Source: Palleronia salina
GTDB lineage: Bacteria > Pseudomonadota > Alphaproteobacteria > Rhodobacterales > Rhodobacteraceae
Length of the DNA: 64,000 nt
Reading direction: 5' to 3'
Assembly (NCBI RefSeq): GCF_900141995.1
Contig: NZ_FQZA01000013.1
Location: forward strand, 1 to 64,000
The position numbers and the translations under genes are program-made. Below the pieces are notes generated by a model. It was given only the letters and a program-made list of their open reading frames with translations, was not told the DNA's origin and made no database searches. Positions within the stretch are counted from its first letter, which is position 1. Every line of letters starts with the position of its first letter. Positions 19,332-27,156 of the stretch are shown piece by piece.

Positions 19332-19446
19332 GATCGTTCCTTTTCCTACAGCGCCCATCGGGCTGAAACAAAGATTACAGAAAAATCCTTGACTTGCCAT
19401 CGGAATCCAGCGTCACTCGATCCCATCTGGCAAGGGGAAGTCCGGC

Positions 19447-20214
19447 TTGGACGATGATTGGCAAACGGTCGAGGTGATCGGGGCAGGGCGCGGCGCGCCG
19501 CTGGTCGTGGTCTGCGAACATGCCGCCAGTCACATTCCCGCCTCGCTGGACGGCCTGGGTCTGGACGCCGCGGCGCGCGCATCGCACGCGGCCTGGGATA
19601 TCGGCGCGCTGGACGTTGCGGCGCCCCTGGCCCGGGCATTGGACGCGCCACTGGTCGCCGCCCGGATCTCGCGCCTGGTCTATGACCTGAACCGCCCGCT
19701 GGAGGCCGCAAGCGCCATCCCCGATCGGTCCGAGGTGTTCGACGTGCCCGGAAACCGCGGGCTGGACGCCGCCGCCCGGCAGGAGCGCCACGACCGCGTC
19801 GCGCAGCCCTTCCACGATCGCCTGGCCGAGGTCATGGCCGCGCAGGAGCGGCAGGCCGGGACCCCCGTCACCCTGCTGACCATCCACAGCTTCACGCCGG
19901 TCTTCGACGGCCAGCCCCGTGCCGTCGAACTGGGATTCCTGCACAACGCGGATGGCAACCTCGCCCGGTGCGCCTGCGCCATCGAGGCCGCGCGCGGCAC
20001 CTACGACGCGCGGGTGAACGAACCCTACGGCCCGGCCGACGGGGTGGGCCACATGCTGAAGGTCCATGGCGACGACCACGGACGGCCCGCCCTGATGCTG
20101 GAGATCCGCAACGACCTGATCGACACGCCCGACCGCGCGGCCGCCATGGCCGACCACCTTCTGCCGATGCTGCGGCAGGCGCTGGCGGGACCTGACGCGA
20201 AGGCCGCCGAATGA
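19447..20214 (+). CDS. N-formylglutamate amidohydrolase family protein
   Basis: This 255-residue enzyme of the zinc-dependent FGase family (HutG type) hydrolyses N-acyl glutamates, classically N-formyl-L-glutamate to glutamate and formate. Motifs are VVCEHAASHIPASL (~21-34), VYDLNRPLEAASAIP and TIHSFTPVF (~143-151), with candidate metal-binding Glu/His. Translation must start at TTG (19447), since no ATG is in frame; AAGGGGA lies about 8 nt before. It has no histidine-degradation neighbours. It opens an operon with a TRAP transporter and a GS-like ligase, pointing to release of glutamate from a conjugate. Confidence 0.8.
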   Translation: MDDDWQTVEVIGAGRGAPLVVVCEHAASHIPASLDGLGLDAAARASHAAWDIGALDVAAPLARALDAPLVAARISRLVYDLNRPLEAASAIPDRSEVFDVPGNRGLDAAARQERHDRVAQPFHDRLAEVMAAQERQAGTPVTLLTIHSFTPVFDGQPRAVELGFLHNADGNLARCACAIEAARGTYDARVNEPYGPADGVGHMLKVHGDDHGRPALMLEIRNDLIDTPDRAAAMADHLLPMLRQALAGPDAKAAE

Positions 20215-20759
20215 ACGTCTTGCGCCGCTATGTCAGGCTGGTGGACGGCTTCAACTACGGCCTCGGCCGGGTGATGATGTTCGGCATCTTCGTGCTGATG
20301 GGCATCCTGCTCTATTCCAGCATGAACAAGGCGTTCTTCACCCCCCGGCTCTGGACGCTGGAAATGGCGCAGTTCGTCATGGTCGGCTACTACATCCTCG
20401 GCGGCCCCTACGCGATGCAGATGGGGGCCAACGTGCGGATGGACCTGTTCTACGGCGAATGGTCCATGCGCAAGAAATCGTGGATCGACTGCTTCACGGT
20501 CTTCTTCCTGATCGTCTACCTCGTGATCCTGCTCTGGGGCGGGATCGAAAGCACGTCCTACAGCTTCAAGTACGGGGGCGAGCGCAGTTCCAGCCCGTGG
20601 CGGCCCTACATGTGGCCGATCAAGGTGACCATGTGCGTCGGCATCGCGCTGATGCTGCTGCAGGCGCTCAGCGAGCTGGCGAAGGACATCATCTTCCTGC
20701 GCACCGGCGAAAAGGTCGGGCGCTTCCATCACGGCGAAAGGCAGGGCGATGCCTTATGA
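20211..20759 (+). CDS. TRAP transporter small permease (DctQ type)
   Basis: This 182-residue membrane protein has four predicted helices (~20-42, 52-70, 92-115, 137-160). The TRAP DctQ pattern is seen in LEMAQFVMVGYYILGGPYAMQMGANVRMDLFY. It forms the membrane complex with the DctM-type subunit, with which its gene overlaps by 11 bp. The start overlaps the previous stop as ATGA. The N-terminus begins at a positively charged stretch (NVLRRYVRLVDG), as is usual. Confidence 0.9.
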   Translation: MNVLRRYVRLVDGFNYGLGRVMMFGIFVLMGILLYSSMNKAFFTPRLWTLEMAQFVMVGYYILGGPYAMQMGANVRMDLFYGEWSMRKKSWIDCFTVFFLIVYLVILLWGGIESTSYSFKYGGERSSSPWRPYMWPIKVTMCVGIALMLLQALSELAKDIIFLRTGEKVGRFHHGERQGDAL

Positions 20760-22077
20760 GATGATCGCCCTTCTCATGTTCTCGTCGATGATGCTGCTGC
20801 TTCTCACCGGGCAGCGGGTCTTCGGCGCCATCGGCTTCGTCGCGGTGGTGGCGGCCGTCCTGCTCTGGGGCGACCGGGGCGGCTACGACATCGGATTCGC
20901 GGCGGCGATCAAGCTCATGCGCTGGTACCCGCTGCTGACGCTGCCGATGTTCATCTTCATGGGCTACGTCCTGTCCGATAGCAAAATCGCCGACGACCTC
21001 TATCGCATGTTCCACGTCTGGATGGGCGGTTTGCGCGGGGGGCTGGCCATCGGAACCATCGGGCTGATGGTGCTGATCTCGGCCATGAACGGGTTGTCGG
21101 TGGCGGGCATGGCGATCGGCGCGACCATCGCGCTGCCCGAGCTGTTGAAACGCAACTACGACAAGCTGATGGTCACGGGGGTGATCCAGGCGGGCTCGTC
21201 CCTTGGCATCCTCGTCCCGCCCTCGGTGGTGCTGGTGCTCTACGCGATGATCGCGCGGCAGCCGGTGGGCCAGCTCTGGCTCGCGGGGGCGGTGCCGGGG
21301 CTGATGATGGCGGCGCTGTTCATCATCTACATCGCCATCCGCTGCCGGATCTCGCCGAACCTGGGCCCGACCATCGACCGCAGCGAGCTGGACCAGATCA
21401 CACGGGGTGAGAAATACCGCCTGCTGCTGGCGGGGCTTCTGCCCGTGGGCATCTTCGCGGTGATGATGGTGCCCTTCGTGAACGGCTGGACGTCGCTGGT
21501 GGAAAGCTCGGCCATCGGCGCGCTGGCGGCCTTTTTCGCCGCCGTCGCCAAGGGCCGGATGACCCGGCAGGTGTTCGAGACCTCGATCCGCCAGACCCTG
21601 GCCATCACCTGCATGTTCATGTGGATCATCCTGGCCGCGCTGGCCTTCGGCGCGGTGTTCGACGGGCTGGGCGCGGTGAAGGCGATCGAGAACCTGTTCA
21701 CCACGCAATGGGGGCTGAACCCCTGGGTGATCCTGATCCTGATGCAGCTGTCGTTCCTTCTGATGGGCACGTTCCTGGACGATACCGCCATGCTGGTGAT
21801 CGTCGCGCCGCTTTACGTGCCGCTGGTGGGCGCGCTGGGGTTCGACTTGATCTGGTACGGCGTGCTTTACACGATCACCTGCCAGATCGCCTACATGACG
21901 CCGCCCTTCGGCTATAACCTGTTCCTGATGCGGGCCATGGCGCCGCCCGAGATCACCATCACCGACATCTATCGCTCGATCATTCCCTTCGTGGGCGTGA
22001 TGATCGTGGCGCTGATCCTGGTCATGGTGTTCCCGCAGATCGCGCTTTGGCTGCCGGGGCTGATCTACGATTACTGA
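20749..22077 (+). CDS. TRAP transporter large permease (DctM type)
   Basis: This 442-residue protein has about 12 helices and is the ion-coupled channel subunit of a TRAP importer. Family patterns are MGGLRGGLAIGTIGLMVLIS, IQAGSSLGILVPPSVVLVLY and the C-terminal MTPPFGYNLFLMR. It belongs to the operon with DctQ upstream and the binding protein downstream. A short hairpin at 22098-22115 separates it from the binding-protein gene. Confidence 0.93.
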   Translation: MPYEMIALLMFSSMMLLLLTGQRVFGAIGFVAVVAAVLLWGDRGGYDIGFAAAIKLMRWYPLLTLPMFIFMGYVLSDSKIADDLYRMFHVWMGGLRGGLAIGTIGLMVLISAMNGLSVAGMAIGATIALPELLKRNYDKLMVTGVIQAGSSLGILVPPSVVLVLYAMIARQPVGQLWLAGAVPGLMMAALFIIYIAIRCRISPNLGPTIDRSELDQITRGEKYRLLLAGLLPVGIFAVMMVPFVNGWTSLVESSAIGALAAFFAAVAKGRMTRQVFETSIRQTLAITCMFMWIILAALAFGAVFDGLGAVKAIENLFTTQWGLNPWVILILMQLSFLLMGTFLDDTAMLVIVAPLYVPLVGALGFDLIWYGVLYTITCQIAYMTPPFGYNLFLMRAMAPPEITITDIYRSIIPFVGVMIVALILVMVFPQIALWLPGLIYDY

Positions 22078-22097
22078 CATTCGCGCATAACCAAAGC

Positions 22098-22115
22098 GGG
22101 CGGCCCGAACCGCCC
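22098..22115 (+). other. Short GC hairpin before dctP-like gene
   Basis: GGGCGG (22098-22103) pairs with CCGCCC (22110-22115) around a 6-nt loop, followed by CGCCC and three T. It may be a weak attenuator or an end point protecting the binding-protein mRNA segment. Confidence 0.4.
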
Positions 22116-22141
22116 CGCCCTTTCCAACCAACAAGGAGTTC

Positions 22142-23185
22142 ATGACCATGACCACGAGACGCAAGTTCTTGCAGGGTGCCGCCGTTGCCGCGCCCGCCAC
22201 GCTCGCCGCGCCCGCCGTCCTGCACGCGCAGGAGCCCATCCGCTGGCGGTTCCAGACCTATGCCGGCGCCGCGCTGGGCGAGCAGGTGACCAAGCCCATC
22301 ATCGACTACATCAACACCAACGCGAACGGAGAGCTCGAGATCGAGCTGTTCTACGCCGACCAGATCGTCCCCACGGGCGAGCTGTTCCAGGCGCTGCAGC
22401 GGGGCACCATCGACGGCGTCCACTCGGACGACGACTCCATGGCGTCGCCCACGCCCATGCGCGTCTTCGGCGGGTATTTCCCCTTTGCCACCAAGTCGAT
22501 CCTCGACGTGCCGGTGCTGTTCAACCAGTACGGCCTGGCCGACATCTGGCGCGAGGAATATCAGAAGGTCGGCGTGCAGTGGCTGTCGGCGGCGGGGCAG
22601 GACCCGTGCAACTTCAACACCACGAAGGAAATCACGTCGGTCGCCGACCTCGACGGCCTGAAGCTCTATACCTTCCCCACGGCCGGGCGCTTCCTCACGC
22701 AGTTCGGCGTGGTGCCGGTGAACATCCCCTACGAGGATGCCGAGGTCGCGGTGCAGACCGGCGAGCTGGACGGCATGGCGTGGTCCGGCATCACCGAGGA
22801 CTATACCGTGGGCTGGGCGGACGTGACCGACTACTTCCTGACCAACAACATCTCGGGCGCGTGGATCGGATCGTTCTTCGTGAACCAGGAACGCTGGGCC
22901 GACCTGCCGGATCACCTGAAATCCATCGTCATGGCGGGGATCGAGGCCGGTCACTTCTACCGCAACCAGTGGTACTGGGGCGGCGAGGCGCGGCTGCGCG
23001 CCCGCGGTGACAAGCTGGCCCTGCGCGAGGTGCCCGCCTCGGAATGGGCCGAGGTCGAGCAGGCCGCCGTGGCCTTCTGGGACGAGATCGCGCAGGAATC
23101 CGAGACGCACCAGCGCGTCGTCGACATCTTCCGCGAGTACAACCAGGTCATCAACACCGCAGGCGCACCCTACACCTTCGGCTGA
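22142..23185 (+). CDS. TRAP transporter substrate-binding protein (DctP type), Tat-exported
   Basis: This 347-residue periplasmic protein has a twin-arginine signal: TTRRKFLQGAAVAAPATLA, cleavage near LHA-QEP (~30). Tat export is common in this subgroup of TRAP binding proteins. DctP motifs include LGEQVTKPIIDYIN, GELFQALQRGTIDGV and the WSGITEDYTVGWADV pocket. The start at 22142 has a perfect AAGGAG five bases upstream. Unlike classical C4-dicarboxylate TRAPs, it is followed by amine-type catabolic enzymes. I therefore expect an amine or amino-alcohol ligand rather than a dicarboxylate, but sequence alone cannot prove it. Confidence 0.88.
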   Translation: MTMTTRRKFLQGAAVAAPATLAAPAVLHAQEPIRWRFQTYAGAALGEQVTKPIIDYINTNANGELEIELFYADQIVPTGELFQALQRGTIDGVHSDDDSMASPTPMRVFGGYFPFATKSILDVPVLFNQYGLADIWREEYQKVGVQWLSAAGQDPCNFNTTKEITSVADLDGLKLYTFPTAGRFLTQFGVVPVNIPYEDAEVAVQTGELDGMAWSGITEDYTVGWADVTDYFLTNNISGAWIGSFFVNQERWADLPDHLKSIVMAGIEAGHFYRNQWYWGGEARLRARGDKLALREVPASEWAEVEQAAVAFWDEIAQESETHQRVVDIFREYNQVINTAGAPYTFG

Positions 23186-23195
23186 GACCAACGCG

Positions 23196-23228
23196 CGGGG
23201 CGGCGCCTGTCCGGTGCCGCCCCGTTTT
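23196..23228 (+). terminator. Hairpin with T-run after dctP-like gene
   Basis: A perfect 9-bp stem (CGGGGCGGC at 23196-23204, GCCGCCCCG at 23216-23224) is followed by TTTT. Because catabolic genes continue on the same strand 30 bp later, it probably works as a partial terminator or as an mRNA-stabilising end for the highly needed binding protein. Confidence 0.65.
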
Positions 23229-23253
23229 CACGAACGCAACAAGGACCGCACCC

Positions 23254-24618
23254 ATGGCTGGCAATCTCTCGCTCGACACGCTCACCGAACTGGCCGCCAC
23301 GGGTGAGATCGACACCGTCCTGGTGGCGCTTGTCGACATGCAGGGCCGGCTCCAGGGCAAGCGGTTCCACGTGCGCGACTTCCTCGACAACGCGATCGAG
23401 GAAACCCACTGCTGCAACTACCTGCTGGCCACCGACCTGATGATGGCGACGCCCGACGGCTACCGCGCCACCAGCTGGGAGGGCGGCTATGGCGATTATA
23501 CCCTGCGCCCCGACCTGACCACGTTGCGCCATGTGCCGTGGCTGGAAAAGACCGCGCTGGTGCTGGGCGACGTGCTGGATCACCACAGCCACGAACCCGT
23601 GGCCCACAGCCCCCGCCAGATGCTGAAGCGGCAGGTCGCGCGGCTGGCCGACCTTGGCCTCGACGCCGCCATGGCGACCGAGCTTGAATTTTTCCTGTTC
23701 GAGGGCGCGCTGCGCAACCTTCAGAAATCCGGCTATCGCGACCTCGTGCCGCTGAACGGCTTCAACGAGGATTACGCGCTGTTCCAGACGACCAAGGAGG
23801 AAGGCCTGCTGCGGCCCCTGCGCAACCACCTCTACGCTGCGGGCATCCCCGTGGAGTGCACCAAGGGCGAGGCCGAGACCGGCCAGCAGGAGCTGAACAT
23901 CCGCTACGCCGGTGCGCTGGACTGCGCCGATCACCACACCATCGGAAAGCACGCGGTGAAGGAGATCGCTTGGCAGCACGGCGTGTCGGCCTCGTTCCTG
24001 CCCAAGTGGCGCGCCGACAAGGTCGGGTCGTCCAGCCACGTCCACATGTCGCTGTGGCAGAACGGCGATCCGGCCTTCTTCGACGACAGCAACGAGCTGG
24101 GCATGTCCGAGCTGATGCAGAACTTCCTTGCCGGGCTGATCCACTACGCCCGCGACATCACCTTCTTCCTCGCGCCCTACGTCAACAGCTACAAGCGCTT
24201 CGCCAAGGGCACCTTCGCGCCGACGCGCACCGTGTGGTCGGTGGACAACCGAACCGCCGGGTTCCGCCTGTGCGGCGCGGGCACCAAGGGCGTGCGGGTC
24301 GAGTGCCGGATCGGCGGATCGGACCTGAATCCCTATCTGGCTCAGGCGGCCCTGCTGGCCGCGGGGCTGCGCGGCATCACCGACGAGATGGAGCTTCAGG
24401 CCCCGACCAGCGGCGATGTCTACGAATCCGCGGACACGCCCGAGATCCCCCGCACCCTGCGCGAGGCGACCGAGACCCTGCGCGAGAGCGACATGCTCCG
24501 CGCCGCCATGGGGGACGAGGTGGTCGACCACTACACCCGCGCCGCCGAGTGGGAGCAGGAAGAATACGACCGCGCCGTGACCGACTGGGAAATCGCCCGC
24601 GGGTTCGAGCAGGCCTGA
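23254..24618 (+). CDS. Glutamine synthetase-family ligase (gamma-glutamyl-amine synthetase type)
   Basis: This 454-residue protein of the GS fold has an N-terminal beta-grasp (with VLVALVDMQGRLQGKRF) and a catalytic domain with ATELEFFLFE (metal-binding Glu) and GQQELNIRYA. It also has the ATP loop SSSHVHMSLW (~250-260), NSYKRFAKGTFAPT and an R-rich RVECRIGGSDLNPYLAQAA. The shape is that of PuuA/IpuC/GlnA3-4 enzymes, which ligate glutamate to an amine, rather than of housekeeping GlnA: the adenylylation-site Tyr region of GlnA is not seen. With the flanking ALDH and ADH genes it likely activates an amine by gamma-glutamylation. The start at 23254 is backed by AAGGA. Confidence 0.82.
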   Translation: MAGNLSLDTLTELAATGEIDTVLVALVDMQGRLQGKRFHVRDFLDNAIEETHCCNYLLATDLMMATPDGYRATSWEGGYGDYTLRPDLTTLRHVPWLEKTALVLGDVLDHHSHEPVAHSPRQMLKRQVARLADLGLDAAMATELEFFLFEGALRNLQKSGYRDLVPLNGFNEDYALFQTTKEEGLLRPLRNHLYAAGIPVECTKGEAETGQQELNIRYAGALDCADHHTIGKHAVKEIAWQHGVSASFLPKWRADKVGSSSHVHMSLWQNGDPAFFDDSNELGMSELMQNFLAGLIHYARDITFFLAPYVNSYKRFAKGTFAPTRTVWSVDNRTAGFRLCGAGTKGVRVECRIGGSDLNPYLAQAALLAAGLRGITDEMELQAPTSGDVYESADTPEIPRTLREATETLRESDMLRAAMGDEVVDHYTRAAEWEQEEYDRAVTDWEIARGFEQA

Positions 24619-24628
24619 AGGAACCACC

Positions 24629-26005
24629 ATGACCAAGACCCTGAAATGCATCTCGCCCATCGACGGCTCGGTGTACCTGGAACGTGAGACCCTGGATATC
24701 GATGCCGCACGCTCCGCCTGCGACCGCGCCCGCGCCGCACAGGCAGACTGGGCCGCGCGCCCGCTGGAGGACCGCATCGCGCTGGTCCGCGCCGGCGTGG
24801 CCGAGGTGGGCAGGACCACCGACCGCATGGCGGTGGAGCTCGCCCACCAGATGGGCCGCCCGGTGCGCTATGGCGGCGAGTTCGGCGGCTTCGACGAGCG
24901 CGCCAGCCACATGGCCGACATCGCCAAGGACGCTCTGGCCCCCATGGTGGTCGAAGACAGCGACAAGGCGCTGCGCCAGATCACGCGCGAGCCGCGCGGC
25001 GTCGTGCTGGTCGTGGCGCCGTGGAACTATCCCTACATGACCGCGATCAACACCTTGGCCCCCGCGCTCATCGCCGGGAACACCGTGATGCTGAAGCACG
25101 CCACCCAGACACTGCAGGTGGGCGAGCGGCTGGCCGAGGCGTTCCACGCGGCGGGCGTGCCCGAGGACGTGTTCCAGAACGTCTTCCTCGACCACGACAC
25201 GACCGCCCAGCTGATCGCCGAGCGCCGCTTCGGCTTCGTGAACTTCACTGGCTCGGTCGGTGGCGGCAAGGCGATGGAGATCGCGGCGGCCGGCACCTTC
25301 ACCCCCGTGGCGACCGAGCTGGGCGGCAAGGATCCGGGCTATGTCCGCGCCGATGCCGATGTCGACGCCGCCGTCGACGGGCTGATGGACGGCGCGATCT
25401 TCAACGCGGGCCAGTGCTGCTGCGGGATCGAGCGGATCTACGTGCACGAAAGCCTGTACGACGCGTTCGTCGAGCGGGCCGTGGCGTGGGTCAAGGCGCT
25501 GAAGCTCGGCAACCCGCTGGACCCCGAGACCACCCTGGGCCCCATGGCGAACGTGCGCTTCGCCGACGAGGTTCGCGCCCAGACCCGCGAGGCGGTGGCG
25601 CAGGGCGCCCGCGCGCTGATCGAAACCGACCCGGCCGACGACGGGGGCGCTTACCTCACGCCGCAGATCCTGGTGGACGTGACCCACGACATGCGCGTGA
25701 TGCGGGACGAGACCTTCGGCCCGCTGGTCTGCATCATGACGGTGAAGGACGACGAGGACGCCATCGCCAGGATGAACGACAGCCAGTTCGGCCTGACCGC
25801 CGCGATCTTCACCCGCGATATCGACGCGGCGCAGGCCATCGCCGCGCGGCTGGAAACCGGTACCGTCTTCATGAACCGCTGCGACTATCTCGACCCCGCG
25901 CTGTGCTGGACCGGCTGCAAGGATACCGGCCTTGGCGCGGGGCTGTCGGTGCTGGGCTACCACGCGCTGACCCGCCCGAAATCCTACCACCTGAAGAAAG
26001 CCTGA
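24629..26005 (+). CDS. NAD(P)-dependent aldehyde dehydrogenase
   Basis: This 458-residue ALDH superfamily enzyme has the cofactor motif APWNYPY (~130-136), nucleotide loop FTGSVGGGKAM (~206-216), general base Glu230 in ATELGGKDP and catalytic Cys in FNAGQCCCG (most likely Cys264). It oxidises an aldehyde to an acid in the cytosol. It starts 10 bp after the GS-like gene with GAAGGA as ribosome binding site. The likely substrate is the aldehyde made by the iron alcohol dehydrogenase encoded next, possibly still carrying the gamma-glutamyl group. Confidence 0.9.
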   Translation: MTKTLKCISPIDGSVYLERETLDIDAARSACDRARAAQADWAARPLEDRIALVRAGVAEVGRTTDRMAVELAHQMGRPVRYGGEFGGFDERASHMADIAKDALAPMVVEDSDKALRQITREPRGVVLVVAPWNYPYMTAINTLAPALIAGNTVMLKHATQTLQVGERLAEAFHAAGVPEDVFQNVFLDHDTTAQLIAERRFGFVNFTGSVGGGKAMEIAAAGTFTPVATELGGKDPGYVRADADVDAAVDGLMDGAIFNAGQCCCGIERIYVHESLYDAFVERAVAWVKALKLGNPLDPETTLGPMANVRFADEVRAQTREAVAQGARALIETDPADDGGAYLTPQILVDVTHDMRVMRDETFGPLVCIMTVKDDEDAIARMNDSQFGLTAAIFTRDIDAAQAIAARLETGTVFMNRCDYLDPALCWTGCKDTGLGAGLSVLGYHALTRPKSYHLKKA

Positions 26006-26010
26006 CGCCC

Positions 26011-27156
26011 ATGTCGATGACCGCCAACTGGTCCTATCCCACCGCCATCCGCTTCGGCGCGGGCCGCATCGACGAGATCGGCGCCGCCTGCATCGCCGCG
26101 GGCATCAGCAAGCCGCTGCTGGTCACCGACCGCGGCCTCGCGGCCATGGACATCACCCGCCGCACGCTGGACCTGATCGAGACCGCGGGGCTCGGCCGCG
26201 CGATCTTTTCCGACGTGGACCCCAACCCGAACGAGCGCAATCTCGAGGCCGGGCTGAAGGTCTACCGCGAGAACGACCATGACGGGGTGATCGCCTTCGG
26301 CGGCGGCTCGGGGCTGGACCTGGGGAAAATGATCGCCTTCATGGCTGGCCAGGTGCGCCCGGTCTGGGATTTCGAGGATATCGGCGACTGGTGGACCCGC
26401 GCCGACGCCGACGCCATCGCGCCGATCGTGGCGGTGCCGACCACCGCCGGGACGGGGTCCGAAGTGGGGCGGGCGTCGGTCATCACCGATTCCGAGACCC
26501 ACGTGAAGAAGATCATCTTCCACCCCAAGGTGCTGCCGAGCGTGGTGATCTGCGATCCCGAGCTGACGGTGGGCATGCCGAAATCGATCACCGCCGGCAC
26601 GGGCCTCGACGCCTTCGCCCATTGCGTCGAGGCGTTCTCGTCGCCCCATTATCACCCCATGAGCCAGGGCATCGCGCTGGAAGGCATGCGGCTGGTGATC
26701 GACAACCTGCCGCGCGCCTACGACGACGGCAGCGATATCGAAGCGCGCGCCAACATGATGAGCGCGGGGGCCATGGGCGCCGTGGCCTTCCAGAAGGGGC
26801 TGGGTGCGATCCACGCGCTGAGCCACCCGGTGGGCGCGGTCTACGGCACCCATCACGGCACGACGAACGCCGTCTGCATGCCCGCCGTGCTGGACCTGAA
26901 CGCAAGCGCGATCCGCGACCGGTTCGACCGCGCGGCGTCCTACCTGGGCGTCGATGGCGGCTTCGACGGGTTCCGCGCCTTCGTGCAGGACTTCAACGAC
27001 CGCTTCGACATCCCCCGCAAGCTCGGCGCCATGGGCGTGGGCGATGACCGCGTGGAAGAACTGGTCGAGATGGCGCTGAAAGACCCCAGCTGCGGTGGCA
27101 ACCCGGTGGAGCTGACGAAGGACAACGTGCGCGGGCTGTTCGAAACCCTGATCTAG
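26011..27156 (+). CDS. Iron-containing alcohol dehydrogenase
   Basis: This 381-residue protein belongs to the group III metal-dependent ADH family. The nucleotide-binding GGGSGLDLGK is at ~97-106, PTTAGTGSE at ~143-151, and the four metal ligands match Asp200, His204, His268 and His282. It would oxidise a primary alcohol to an aldehyde with NAD+. It is last in the TRAP/GS/ALDH operon, five bases after the ALDH stop. Its stop codon lies in a CTAG shared with the convergent hydrolase gene. Confidence 0.92.
   Translation: MSMTANWSYPTAIRFGAGRIDEIGAACIAAGISKPLLVTDRGLAAMDITRRTLDLIETAGLGRAIFSDVDPNPNERNLEAGLKVYRENDHDGVIAFGGGSGLDLGKMIAFMAGQVRPVWDFEDIGDWWTRADADAIAPIVAVPTTAGTGSEVGRASVITDSETHVKKIIFHPKVLPSVVICDPELTVGMPKSITAGTGLDAFAHCVEAFSSPHYHPMSQGIALEGMRLVIDNLPRAYDDGSDIEARANMMSAGAMGAVAFQKGLGAIHALSHPVGAVYGTHHGTTNAVCMPAVLDLNASAIRDRFDRAASYLGVDGGFDGFRAFVQDFNDRFDIPRKLGAMGVGDDRVEELVEMALKDPSCGGNPVELTKDNVRGLFETLI

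Noticed and set aside
15895-19371. A 1158-codon open frame on the minus strand across the kinase gene
   Set aside because: It is antisense to the clear hybrid kinase and continues into the RpiR gene in a wrong frame. Its translation is rich in Arg, Gly, Ala and His without domains. Such frames are frequent in GC-rich DNA.
23254-24618. The GS-like gene as housekeeping glutamine synthetase GlnA
   Set aside because: No glnB is adjacent, the adenylylation-type tyrosine loop is not seen, and the gene is embedded in an amine-type catabolic operon.
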